Source: Planococcus citri
Lineage: Eukaryota; Arthropoda; Insecta; Hemiptera; Pseudococcidae
NCBI RefSeq assembly: GCF_950023065.1
Contig: NC_088681.1
Coordinates: 29,918,836-29,982,835 of the forward strand
DNA: 64,000 nucleotides
Reading direction: 5' to 3'
The first letter of the stretch is position 1. Every line of letters starts with the position of its first letter. Below the pieces are notes generated by a model, which was not told the origin of the DNA, made no database searches, and was given only the letters and a program-made list of their open reading frames with translations. Positions 12,467 to 23,299 of the stretch are shown in pieces. The position numbers were made by a program, and so were the translations under genes.

Positions 12467-13099
12467 CCCAAATCCAAATTTTATCATTTCCAGTCATTCT
12501 GGAGCCTCCAGTGCGATTTTTCAATTTCTCCAGAATGTTGAATTTGCTCCAGAAGGCGTGAATATGAGGTTGGATAGCTAAAAATCGAGTTGTATATTAC
12601 ACTCGACCTGTTTAACGAGTTTATCCACATTAAGCCGATTTTGAGAGTGACACCTCAAAAGTGGCTTTTTGACCAGCTTTTTTCAAAATTAAAAAATCCA
12701 AAAAATCAAAAGTTCCCCCGTTTGTGTGGATATTTTTGAAATTCACGCGAATCACTGTATTTTGTCCAAAACTAAACTCCCAAATCCAAATTTTATAATT
12801 TCCAGCCATTCTGGAGCCTCTAGCGCGATTTTTCAATTTTTCCAGAATTTTGAATTTGCTCCCGAATGCGTGAATATGCAGTTGGGCAGCTAAAAATCGA
12901 GTTGTGTATCATACTCAACCTGTTCGACGAGTTTAGGGTCTTATCCACATTTGAGCCGATTTTGAGAGTGACACTTCAAGAGTGGTTTATTTGACCAGCT
13001 TTTTTCAAAATTAAAAAATCCAAAAAATCAAAAGTTTCTCCTTTGTGTGGATTTTTTTGAAATTCACGCAAATCGCCGTATTTTTTCAAGAACTAGCCC
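12467..13099 (+). repeat. Left direct units of the fold-back
   Basis: Two copies of a 312-321-bp unit, both starting CCCAAATCCAAATTTTA and ending in the AATTCACGC-containing segment, strongly similar by eye. Confidence 0.65.
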
Positions 13100-13144
13100 C
13101 CGGAGCGCAAATTCTAACATTTCCAGCCGTTTTGGAGCGAGAGT

Positions 13145-13690
13145 GACACCTAAAAAAACCACTCTTGAGGTATCACTCTCAAAATTGGCTCAAATGTGGA
13201 TGAACTCGTTAAACAGGTCGAGTGTAATGTACAACTCGATTTTTAGGTGCCCAACTTCATATTCACGCCTCCTGGAGCAAATTCAAAATTCTGGAGAAAT
13301 TGAAAATCGCGATGGAGGCTCCAGAATAGCTGGAAATTATAAAATTTGGATTTGGGGGGTTAGTTTTGGACAAAATACAGTGATTCGCGTGAATTTCAAA
13401 AATTTCTTCACAAACGGTTATCTATTGATTTTTTGAATTTTGAAAAAAGGTGATCAAGAAACCACTCTTGAGGTGTCACTCTCAAAATCGGCTCAAATGC
13501 AGATAAACTCGTTGAATAGGTTGAGTATAATACACAACTCGATTTCTAGCTGCCCAACCGCATATTCACCCCTTCTGGAGCAAATTCAAAATTCTGGAGA
13601 AATTGAAAAATCGCGATGGAGGCTCCAGAATGGCTGGAAATGATAAAATTTGGATTTGGGTAATTAATATTAGTTTTGGCACTTATTGAA
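13145..13690 (-). repeat. Right inverse units of the fold-back
   Basis: Inverse copies of the units at 12467-13099, with a spacing of 304 bp between the GGATTTGGG landmarks. Confidence 0.65.
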
Positions 13691-13718
13691 ATCTCACGTT
13701 TATATTTCTGCTACTCGG

Positions 13719-13722
<4 letters not shown>

Positions 13723-13751
<29 letters not shown>
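13723..13751. repeat. Poly-T run (29)
   Basis: Uninterrupted T run just outside the fold-back's right edge. It could be a retroposon tail on the minus strand or simple slippage. Length is uncertain. Confidence 0.8.
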
Positions 13752-15050
13752 GGGTGTTTGTAATTACTTGATTATTACACCCGTCGTATGAGATTGTACT
13801 TATCCAAATACCGAAATTTCAAATTTTGGATGGAAATTTTTTTTATTTGTAAAATTTACGAGTGTCTTTAAAAAATAAAAATGTTTCTTAATTCAAAAAA
13901 AAAAAAAAAACAACCCACAAACAAATCAAAAAATTATAAATGTAAAGAATTCTAACAGGAATTTTAAAAATTTTGTGTAAACAAAAATTTTAAAAATTGA
14001 AATTGCAAAAAAATGTTCCTGCAAAACATCTAAAATTTTTAAAAAATGTTTGAAGAACAAAAATGAAATCAAACAATCTTAATATAGGTACGTATTCTAA
14101 CAAAGTCTTTAAAAATCTTGAACTCGGTTTCTCTTTAAATTATTTGTATGCAGATGATATGCCCTTTTTACAGAGACCAGCCACCTCAGTATGTAAATTC
14201 ATTTCAATAAATACATTTCTCTGAAATAATGATAACATAAAATACTCCACATTATCGCACATTTTTCGGTAGATGGCGTTCATTTATACATAGAATAGGA
14301 GACATTTTCAAGTAATTACACTGATACCAGATTTTTTTTCGAACACGAGATTTTCAACTACAAAAAAATGCTTTGAAGCCATCACTCTGGATTTGCAATT
14401 CATCTGCTTTAATGGACTCGCAATATCAAAATCTCGTGACAGGATTAAAATCCCAGCTGCGAGGCCAAAGCACTTTCTTGTGATCATGGACCCTGGAGAA
14501 GACTCAACTATAGCTAAAAAAAATCTCCATATCAACTCGAGTATAGTCGCATTCGACTCGAGGATCAACTTCAATACAATGTATAGCTTGATTTTTCCAG
14601 TCTTTTTTCAATTGAAGATTGATTTGCCAATAGTCTTCGGCCATTTTAAAAAATTCGCCAAAAATCAAAAAATCAAGCTGGACAATTCGAAAGTTTGGTT
14701 TTGATATTCTTTCAGAGAGCCAAACTCCAACTCGGTAAAGGATAAAGATGACTGGTTGTGAGTTCCAATTACATTTTCTATATGATCACAAAGTTTTATT
14801 AAAATTTCGCCAATCTTAACCTCACACCTACAACCTCATCTATAACTGAATGTTTTTTTGTTTTTTTTTTTTTTTTCAACTCATAAATAATAAATCACTC
14901 GGCACGAAGTTTTCTCGTACACCAATTCCACACACATAAAATATATAATACAGTAAATTACCCGGCGATATAATACAGTCGCATCGTACACACTACACAG
15001 TATAAGTATATGGATGGGTAGTATATGGCACATCATAAACACGCTTTTTA
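13752..15050. other. AT-rich DNA, no gene seen
   Basis: Mostly low-complexity. Around 14590-14710 there is a weak match to the terminal segment of the fold-back family. A small palindrome, CTCGAGTATAGTC...GACTCGAG, lies near 14536-14562. Confidence 0.35.
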
Positions 15051-15057
15051 ATCTTAC

Positions 15058-15111
15058 CCAAGCCACGAACGTCGCCTCTTCTCGCCTTCGAAACACGGAC
15101 GCGGACGCCAT
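15058..15111 (-). CDS. Candidate first coding exon, function unknown
   Basis: ATG with G at -3 and G at +4 opens exactly 18 codons (MASASVFRRREEATFVAW), ending at a strong donor TGG/GTAAGA in phase 0. The segment is CpG- and GC-rich in an AT-rich setting. The peptide is basic in the middle and has no obvious signal peptide. No downstream partner exon could be picked out toward lower coordinates, so the gene may have a long intron or leave the window. No family is recognised. Confidence 0.42.
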
Positions 15112-15119
15112 TTCACAAC

Positions 15120-16930
15120 ATAAACAATGATCTTTTTATGGGTAAAGAATACCGTGTTTCACGTCGTATAGACAAGATAATCAGCGTAATCTGAATTATC
15201 TCACAATATTTTACAATACGAAAGCCAGAGAGCACGCTGAAGTCGTCGCAGGGAGGAAAAAACACGAGGAAAAAAATAACGCCGAGCTAGCAACTGGATA
15301 ATAACGATGTATCGATAGCCTAAAGGACGCCTATGCAGAGAGAATTAACCATTTTTAATGCTTTGTTTACTCGTGTTTTCTCTCTCACTCGGGCGCAATG
15401 TTTTTTATTCATACATAATCTACATAGCATATAAGCTTCGCGTTTTTTTTTCGCTCGCACGAGCAGAGCAGATTTTTACACAGCAGCCCAATGTTTACAT
15501 AATCGTGTCCTTTGCCCTTTTCCCCTCATCGTTGACTTGATCCTTATACTCGTTGTTGAACTTTTAGCAGATTAATTACCAACAACGAACGTCGAATATC
15601 GTACTTAGCACAACGAAGACAATGAGGTATAAACTTGGCAAAAATTTTCCTGCAGTACACCGATATAGTACACACATAGGCGCATTTAGGTGGACAAAAA
15701 AGCGTGAAAATTTGCTCGGTATTCGAGTCTTGGTCGTCTCGATCGCTTCTGTACGCGGATTCAATTTCACAGCCCATAAAATCTTATCGTCGGCACATTA
15801 TCAGATCGTTAAAACAATTGCGGACCAAAGCCCCGACTAGGCGGTTAAACAAGCGAGAGAAGTACGTGTGTAAGATTCGCATCAGCCAATTTGATTAGCT
15901 TTTCGGTTTAAAGAGAAGCTGCACATTGCACAGAGGGCTTTCCAATCGAATCCGATGCTTCGTTTACGAGCATTACAAGCGAGCATAATATAAGATTTTA
16001 CGACTAGAGTTGTGTTTTTGTCGGACCAACGACCAACCGAGACATTTATCGTCCAGATGATTATCTCTCGATTCTCTCGTACGTGTTCTCGATTAATTAC
16101 GCATATCGGTTTCGCAGCCACAGAAATGCTCGTCGTTCGCCCAAGATGACACCTTGTTATAGAATATGTAATCATTTTTGAAAAACTAAACCCAACATAC
16201 ACATATACGAGATAAGACCACCATAATATCATAATATTATAAATGAGATTAACTGGAATTCTACATCAACACATACACGTATAATCTCTCGTATGTTCTC
16301 TTGTTTATACAGGGTGTTTCTACAGGTGCTCCCAGACGCGTCTTTTCAGTCTTCCTCTCTCTCTCTTTCTCGTATTCTTTGTTGCGAAGGGATATTGAAA
16401 AAATAGGGCTGTATTGTGGATGTGGTTTCAGTCAAAGATGAATGTTTCCGGGAGGCTCCTAATTAATTTTAGAAATTCTACGCCAGTTGGTGTACATTTG
16501 ACCGCGACGTTCAATTCAATAGAAGTTTATTTACAGAAGAAAAAAGCTGCTTTTAAGATCTTTTTGACAGATCTGACTTTTGAATTAGTATCTCGTGCCT
16601 TTGATTACCAGTTTACCACAATCGACGCAATATAATATGTAATGTACAATGTAAAATTAGTTGCTGGAATTTTAGTGATGAGTAAAGTGAAGAGAGGAAA
16701 GGGGAAGGAGAACAATTTCGTGAACAAATAAAATTAGGTATAAGTACCTACCTATTATAATGAAATTAATTTTTTTTAAAAATGGTATGATTCTACAGGG
16801 TGACGAAGGAAGAACGTGCATCCTTTGAATACAGTGATTAATAAAATCAAGAATTTCAATGCTCGAAAAGCATAAAAATTAATCTTTTAATATTTTTTAA
16901 AATGATACATATAGGATGGTCTATTTGTAA
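15120..16930. other. Unique CpG-containing DNA
   Basis: Complex, non-repetitive sequence that could hold regulatory elements. Frames up to 116 codons exist on the minus strand (15882-16232) but have no supporting splice signals or recognisable motif. TATACAGGGTGT at 16306-16317 matches the end of the element at 44427. Confidence 0.35.
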
Positions 16931-16931
16931 G

Positions 16932-16934
<3 letters not shown>

Positions 16935-16962
<28 letters not shown>
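16935..16962. repeat. Poly-A run (28)
   Basis: Uninterrupted A run. A retroposon tail is possible, but no upstream body or target duplication was identified. Confidence 0.8.
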
Positions 16963-17740
16963 TGCTGAAAAAGATTAGGTAGAGATTTCTTCTTTTTTTA
17001 AATCTTCTAAAAAATGAAACAAAAGTCACTGGGTGGCCATTTGGCCAAGCACTTATATGTATAATATTAAAAAATGCCCTGATATAAAACAAAATTTTCG
17101 TAACACTTTTTTGAAAAACAAAAAAATCATAACAAAAATTCAATTAGATTCAACTTTTCAACAATCGTCCGAAATATCATCAAAAAATTAATCACATTCG
17201 TGCCAAGATTTGAAAATACGTCCCAAGAACTCAAAATATCATTCAAAAACTAGGTTATCCTAGGTAAGCATCGAAGACTTGGATTTTAATTTTTGAGTAA
17301 CTTGAGTAACTATACACATAACACATTTCAGAAAAATTTGGGCTTCATTCTGAGGAAGAACTGAATGAATAATTCCAATATTTTCAAGAGCCAAGTCTAC
17401 CAATAGTAATGAATAAATTCAAAGCAGTATTTCTGAATTTCAATGTACGTTACGTAGTACCTACATGTATTAAATACGAGTAGTTCTTGAAACTTGGCAA
17501 AACTGCTGAGTCACCATTGTGATAAATGAATAATCAAGTAGAGCACACAACAATCCACCGATAAAAATATACCTACACCTTCCGCATAAAAACAACAAAC
17601 TCGACGATAAAACAGCAATATACTGCAAAAATTCAATTCTGAAAACTCCGCTGATAAAGAATTGAAGGAATTCCGCACCTGAATCGCATGCGAATAGCGA
17701 GTCTATTTAGACTCTATAATATTTCTTTCGCTTTTTGCAA
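16963..17740. other. AT-rich DNA, no gene seen
   Basis: Nothing supportable before the exon-like segment that begins at 17746. Confidence 0.35.
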
Positions 17741-17745
17741 TCCAG

Positions 17746-17854
17746 GCGACCAGACAAGAAGTGTACGATAGATGAAGCGATAAAATTCTTCAGTCGGCAC
17801 GACGATCGATCTTTGGCCCAAGTCATACTCGTACTCGCCGAATCACCCTGTACA
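17746..17854 (+). CDS. Candidate internal coding exon, function unknown
   Basis: A good acceptor (TTCTTTCGCTTTTTGCAATCCAG, written here only as evidence of its pyrimidine tract; the AG is at 17744-17745) precedes 109 nt with one well-behaved frame. The frame encodes RPDKKCTIDEAIKFFSRHDD followed by RSLAQVILVLAESPCT, ending at donor ACA/GTGAGA. The segment is charged, predicted helical and free of simple repeats. Phase is 1 at both ends. No domain is recognised and no adjoining exon was found, so a UTR exon or chance remain possible. Confidence 0.33.
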
Positions 17855-17859
17855 GTGAG

Positions 17860-19960
17860 AAAAGCTGTTGTTGTTTGTAATCAGATAGAATATTACAACG
17901 ACTCGCCATACTATATCCGATAGGATACACTAGTTCAACCATGCGAGACCGATAGGAGAATAAAAACCTGTTTACTTTGTTGGAGACCGTTGAAACAAAA
18001 AAAAAAAACTAAAACTAAAAAACCAGATTCATAGTCATACATCTCTTGAGCTTGGGATGATGATACATGGATATGTAGCATTGTGTACGAGGTAGATTAT
18101 CCTCCGATGCTGCAGTACATGGTACATATAGTACCACATGTAATACGTACCATAATACTAGAACACACATACTCAACTATTTTCCTACTTCACAGATGGA
18201 TTACACACGTATTTACAAAACTCACACAGAAGAATGAGGAGAGGATGAGAACAGGGAATTTTTAATTCTAATTTTGGGAGACATGCCATTTTTAATCAAA
18301 CAATAAATTGAACTGTGAATTAAATTTTCATAAAATTCCAAGAGAAATGCAAGTGTTTTCTCAAAATTAAGATTGAAGACTTTTTATAACATTAGGATTA
18401 ATGTGACTCCTATAATCACACTCGATATAAAAGATTTTTTCGAATTTTAAAATTCTTCTCCCTGGTGATACAACTTTTTGAATCAAGAATAAAACATAAT
18501 TTTCCATTCTAAAATTTCTCAAATTTTTTTATAAAAAGGTAAAGGAGGACGCACAGTTTAAAAAAATTCACAGGATAATCACAAAAAAAACCACGAAAAT
18601 TTTGCCTTTAAATTTTTTCAAGACTCCAGGGAGTCAGAATTTTTTTACAACCGACGTCACCGTAACCCATTTCTACATCGCTTCAACACCTCACCACTCG
18701 AATCCTAAACGTAGATATTTCTCTGAAAAACACCCCTACAGCGCGACGAGAGAAAAAAAAGAAACATCACACCAAACCACTAGTAAGTATAGGTAAACTT
18801 TGCAGCTTTTAAAAATGGGTAAAAAATGTGTCGCTAACAAATGTAAATTATAAAAGCGTCCAAACGTGGTACACGCGCCGCACGCCCGCAGACAAAACAC
18901 GTGAAAAATGATAATAAAAAATAACGAGAATTACAACACACACAGACATCGTATTCCTATCGTAATACACCACCAACAACAACAAAAAAACAACCAACAC
19001 GAAGAATTTTAATTATTACTCGCGTTAAATAACGATTCTTACCTTCAAAAAGCACTCGTCGTACTTGCGGTATTCGGTAGTTGTTTTTTTTTCTCGCACA
19101 CCCCCGTGTAAAAGCGTACAATGTACACATACTATACGTACTATGTACTACCTAACCTACTACGTACATACAACACAACCGCACACAGAACATTTTAATT
19201 TGATTAATTACATCACGAACACAAATCGTAAAAGCTCGCTATATACGTACTTTGCATATAAAATAAAAACTCTCCAACCGACAAAATTACACTTCTATTG
19301 TACGTATATTATAGTACTGCAATACTAAAAAATTCAACTAGACAATTTTTCATTACGTTGACAGGGTACAAGTGAGAAAGAAAAAAAAAGGTCAACATCT
19401 CTCAGCAATTGACATATCTGCAAGTTTTGTTTCAGAAAAGTCACATTCTTATTATTATTTTTTCTACAACTTTTGTCATTTATAAATAGCTTTGTCTCAC
19501 ACGAGCCAGCAAAGTACATACTAACAAAAAAAAAAAATTAAGGTTTATGTTGTCATACTCGAGGATTTTGAAAATTCCTTAAGTTGAAGATGGATGGTCG
19601 AGAAACTTACCTATATTTTTAGAAGTAGATATAATTTTGAAAAATCAGTGCATAGATTCCAACATCATTCTTCAAATATGTATGTATTTAAAATGATCTT
19701 GATTGGAACACATTTATGGAGGGAAAAAAATATAATTAATTTTAATTTTTTCTACGTTTTTCCGGATCAATTTTTCCAGTTTTCCAGACCATTCAAATAT
19801 CAACTGGACTCAAACAAAAGCTTTATTTATTGAGACAGAATTCTTTGTTTTTGGGGTCAAAATGTTTCCAATTTTACAGAGAACTACAAAAAATTAAAAA
19901 AAGTAAATGGAGAATCATAAAAATTAACTGATGAAATGAAAAAAAAAAAAAACACAACTG
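17860..19960. other. Unique DNA with isolated donor-like sites
   Basis: A strong donor-like GTAAGTAT occurs on the plus strand at 18783. A strong minus-strand donor GAAG/GTAAGAATC ends at 19043, with an open segment upstream to an ATG at 19130. They would lie in overlapping opposite transcripts, so at most one is likely real. Neither has a convincing coding body. Confidence 0.22.
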
Positions 19961-19974
19961 GCAATTTTATCAAA

Positions 19975-20270
19975 AAACAGGACGTTCTTGACATGGACAG
20001 AAAATATGACTTTTTAATGGTATAGTCCAGACAGAAAACAAGACTTTCGATGGCAATTTAGGTAAAAAAATAAAAAGGACTTTTTGAAAATTTTGGCCAA
20101 AAAAGGACTTTTTTGTAAATAGGTATTGAGAAAAGATAGGACTTTTTGATTTATTATGACGATTTTGACAAAAAAGAGAATATTTTGACAATTTTGGCAA
20201 AAATGATGATTTTTTTGACAATTTTGAGAAAAATAAAACTTTCAAAAAATGTGGCCAAAAAAAAGTTTCT
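19975..20270. repeat. Short-period degenerate array (GACAATTTTGGCAAAAA type)
   Basis: Imperfect ~30-bp units combining GACTTTTTGA, AATTTTGGC and AAAAAGGA repeat across the segment. The same unit forms the larger array at 55680-56560. Confidence 0.6.
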
Positions 20271-20336
20271 TTTTTTATATACGAAAAATAACGTAAAAGC
20301 TCAAATTTACATAATTACTGATTAAATACATTATTT

Positions 20337-20500
20337 TATAAAATTCCCTGATTGACTTTTTCCAGTTTTCCAGAAAATAGGCACCCTGTTGTCAACTCTG
20401 ATTGAAATAGAATTTGACTCATTAAAGGAGCATGTCACCCAGACCTCAGAACCAAATTTTGAGCTGCGAAAGTTGATTTTTGGGTAAACAGGAGGTCTAC
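20337..20500 (+). repeat. Dispersed repeat, copy A
   Basis: It contains GACTTTTTCCAGTTTTCCA, then CACCCTGTTGTCAACTCTG, then ACCTCAGAACCAAATTTTGA in that order. The same order recurs at 23138-23290 in the same orientation. The first part resembles the ends of the CAGG-family transposons. Confidence 0.6.
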
Positions 20501-20509
20501 TAAAATCCA

Positions 20510-21030
20510 GAGAGCTAAAATCGTGTTTTTTTGGTGCCTTTTTCGTACTCCCAAAATGAAATTTCATGCCGCATAAATTTCATCAAATCTACGCATAGTT
20601 AACCCCCCCTCCTCCCCGCCAAAAATGTTGTTTTCAAGCTGTCCTCAGATTTTAAAAATATTCTAATAGGATATTTTTTCATATTTCTCCCCATAAAGGT
20701 ACCTACATAAGATTTCAAAATTCGCCCTCTTGTCCTTGCCCCTTTCATAATTTTATTCCGAAGAGCGAGAGAATAGTCAAAAAATTTCACGAAACCTCTA
20801 ACAAGGTTCCTACAGTTCATTGAAATCCAGAGTCGAGACATTTTTGTGATTTTTAGACTACTTTTTGAATTTAAAAAAATACTAGACAGCTAAGCAAAGC
20901 TTAGCTGCAAAGTGTGCGTAGCTAGCTGCCTTTTCTACAGCTATAACCGTTATTACATCTAGGTAGTGCATTAGTGAATCAACCATGTCACAGTGACACA
21001 GTGATGAGAATTTTTGAAACTCTCACTGCT
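20510..21030. other. AT-rich DNA
   Basis: Only a small hairpin is notable (CAGCTAAGC AAA GCTTAGCTG, 20886-20906), plus a doubled CACAGTGA near 20987. Confidence 0.35.
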
Positions 21031-21034
21031 TCAA

Positions 21035-21720
21035 AATAATAATTGTTTTTCAGTGTTTTTATATTTTCCAATTTACAATAGGTATTTCAGAATAATTTAT
21101 AAGCTTGTATTGCTTCTAAATTAAGAAATTTCTAGTTGTTTTTCATAGTTTGCATTGTTTTAAAATTTACAAAATTTCAAATCGATTTCCCGAATTCCCC
21201 ATCGCTACAATTTCATAAAGTTTTCAATAAATTTTCAGAATTTTGCATTGCTGCTGAGTTAGGAAATTTGCAATCAATTTTTAGAATTCACATTGCCTCT
21301 AAATAGTCAAATTTTGAATAATTTTTCAGAATTCTTATTGTCTTTAAATTAAAAAATTTCAAATTCAATTTTCAAGTTCATATTGTCCACAAATTGTAAA
21401 ACGTTTACTCAATTTTTGGAATTTACATTGCCTCCAATTTTTCAGAATTCTCATCTTCTTCATAAATATTACAATACTTATTTCATATAATTTTCAAGTT
21501 CACATTATCTGCAACTTACAGAACTTTTAATCAATTTTTGGAATTCTCAGCGTCTCTAAATACAAATTTTCATATTATTTTTTTTAGAATTTCCATTGTC
21601 TTCAAATTTATAAATTTTCAAACCAATTTTCAGAACTTGCTTTTTATTCTAAATTAAGAATTAAATCTTATAAAATACCTATGTTAAGAATTTGCATTGC
21701 CTATTACACGAAAAAAATAT
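21035..21720. repeat. Degenerate ~50-bp minisatellite
   Basis: About 12 imperfect units are marked by CATTGCCTCTAAATT-like words followed by AATTTCAAATCAATTTT and CAGAATT. Spacing between markers is mostly 45-60 bp. Strongly decayed. Confidence 0.55.
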
Positions 21721-21729
21721 GGGTAATTT

Positions 21730-22180
21730 TTACAAAAAAATTCAACTAAATACTCACAATTAAGTACCAGATCCCATTCAATAATTTTTACTGTAATCGT
21801 ATAGTAAAACTTATCATTTTAATAAATTTTGCTATAGGTACCAATAGTAAAAATCATTTTGTTTTAATAATTTTTACTAAATCATGATAATAAAAATTAC
21901 ATGTTTCAATTGTACAAAAATTAGTTTAATTTCTCATTTTGAAGTAATTTTTAAATTATAAGTAAAAAGTTAAAAATTATTCATGTCAAGTAATTCTTAC
22001 TTTATACTTATGGTTATAGGTAGACAAAAAATTAATGAAATGAATTTTTAGTTAGCAAATGATATCATAATTCATAACTCAGTTTCAGCATTATTTTTGC
22101 CCCATTACCATGTACTACATAGTAACTCCAAAGCATTTACCTATCCAATTTTCCTACGAAAAATCCGTCACCTACCTACT
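21730..22180. other. AT-rich DNA
   Basis: Repeated TAATTTTTACTAA-like words between 21720 and 22000. No gene. Confidence 0.35.
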
Positions 22181-22182
22181 TA

Positions 22183-22258
22183 CCTCACGGGGATTCGAAC
22201 CTGGGTCCCTAAATTTCCTATTCCTACCTACATGCCCTAACCACTCAGCCACAACTTT
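22183..22258 (-). mobile_element. tRNA-derived pol III element (SINE head or tRNA pseudogene)
   Basis: On the minus strand TGGCTGAGTGG (22241-22251) matches the pol III A box and GGTTCGAATCC (22191-22201) the B box, 39 bp apart, in tRNA order. The flanking acceptor and T-stem positions do not pair, and no anticodon arm can be folded, so a functional tRNA is unlikely. Downstream on the minus strand the sequence continues as unique DNA with no clear A-rich tail. Confidence 0.5.
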
Positions 22259-22342
22259 GCTACGAGGGTTAGGGCATTAAAATAATATATTTGTTTGGTA
22301 AACGCCCCACCAAACCACGCCCACTTGGAATTTACAGCTAAC

Positions 22343-22438
22343 AGACTGGGGGTGTAACAGGGTACAATGAAACACAGCTGGTGATGGAATAGACTGGGGG
22401 TATAGCAGGGTACAATGAGCGACAGGTGTTCTACAAGT
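22343..22438 (+). repeat. 48-bp tandem duplication
   Basis: Two units beginning AGACTGGGGGT and containing CAGGGTACAATGA, at 22343 and 22391. It adjoins the tRNA-derived element and a CGCCCCACC/CCACGCCCAC GC-box-like stretch (about 22303-22324). Confidence 0.65.
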
Positions 22439-22449
22439 CCCCTTTTCCC

Positions 22450-23130
22450 TTTTTTAGGATTTAATGCATTAAAATAATGAACTAAAATTGCAATTACTCA
22501 GCAATTACCCATCCGAATTAAATGAAAATTAATCTATTCCCTCTGCCTTAATGATTCTCAAATGGTGTCCAATAGGTACAAAAAACGGTTGGATAGCTTA
22601 AGAGAACATTCAGTTCCAATAAAATTTTATTTCTCAAAGCGAAACCAATAGTGTGCTACGCACACTAAAAATGCAATGACCTGCAAAATTTTCATTTCTT
22701 TTCTTACTCAAAATTTTGCAAAACTATCTCATTATTTTTGAACAATCATTTTTCAGAAAATTTAGAAAAAAGGCCAACTGACCCCAGCGAAGCGATTTAA
22801 AAAGTTTTTTCTGTATTTTCTTGAACCATTAAGGAAAAAAATTCGAGAAAACCAAGAGGAAAATTTGCAATTTTGGAGAAATTGCGCATCTTTTTCACAA
22901 CTGTAGCAAGTAACTACTGAACTCTCAAAAAAATTTTGAATTTCAAAAGTTGGTTGCTGAAATAGTGAAAGGAAACAACGATAGTTTTGATAATGACACT
23001 TTTTTAGAAATTTTCGTGCTTTTTGACAAAATTTCAGCACTATTTTTGTACTACCTAGGTCAAATTCTCGCCTTTTTCGTGCCGGTAGACACGCTGGTAA
23101 AATCAGAAGTTTTACCATGACTTTTCCAAC
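22450..23130. other. AT-rich DNA
   Basis: No exon visible. A 153-codon minus frame (22762-23223) overlaps the dispersed repeat and is low-complexity. Confidence 0.35.
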
Positions 23131-23137
23131 AGGGAAG

Positions 23138-23290
23138 AATTCCCCGACTTTTTCCAGTTTTCCACGGTTTTCAGAGAATGGACACACTGTCGTCAATTCT
23201 GATTGAACTGGGATCTGACTCACAGAAAGAGCATGCTACCCAAACCTCAGAACCCAATTTTGAGCTTCGAAAGTGATTTTTGGGTAAAAA
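23138..23290 (+). repeat. Dispersed repeat, copy B
   Basis: Diverged direct copy of 20337-20500, with the same order of landmarks (GACTTTTTCCAGTTTTCCA, then ACACACTGTCGTCAATTCTG, then ACCTCAGAACCCAATTTTGA). Confidence 0.6.
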
Positions 23291-23299
23291 AAAAAATGG

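Larger units (their letters stand above)
12228..13690. mobile_element. Large fold-back element of inverted tandem ~310-bp units
   Basis: From the left, a terminal segment (12228-12466, beginning near GAACCTCTTGAGGTG) is followed by direct units starting at 12467 and 12779 (312-bp period) and a partial unit near 13100. The orientation then flips at about 13140, and two inverse units run to about 13690 (landmark GGATTTGGG at 13348 and 13652). Each unit contains a segment like GGAGCCTCCAGTGCGATTTT and the word GAGTGACACCTC. The same terminal and unit sequences form 33112-34655. The matching right terminal segment is missing here. It is non-coding, and a transcript would fold into a long duplex. 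Confidence 0.65.

Noticed and set aside
19043..19130. Minus-strand segment ending EYRKYDECFLK before a strong donor, recalling CX9C mitochondrial proteins
   Set aside because: The upstream cysteine expected of that family is absent and the frame runs into a Lys/Thr simple stretch.
20886..20906. Perfect 9-bp stem with 3-base loop
   Set aside because: Short palindromes of this size are expected by chance, and there is no flanking duplication or terminator context.
20985..21005. Doubled CACAGTGA considered as another Transib-like end
   Set aside because: No A-rich block at the right distance, no inverse partner and no 5-bp duplication.
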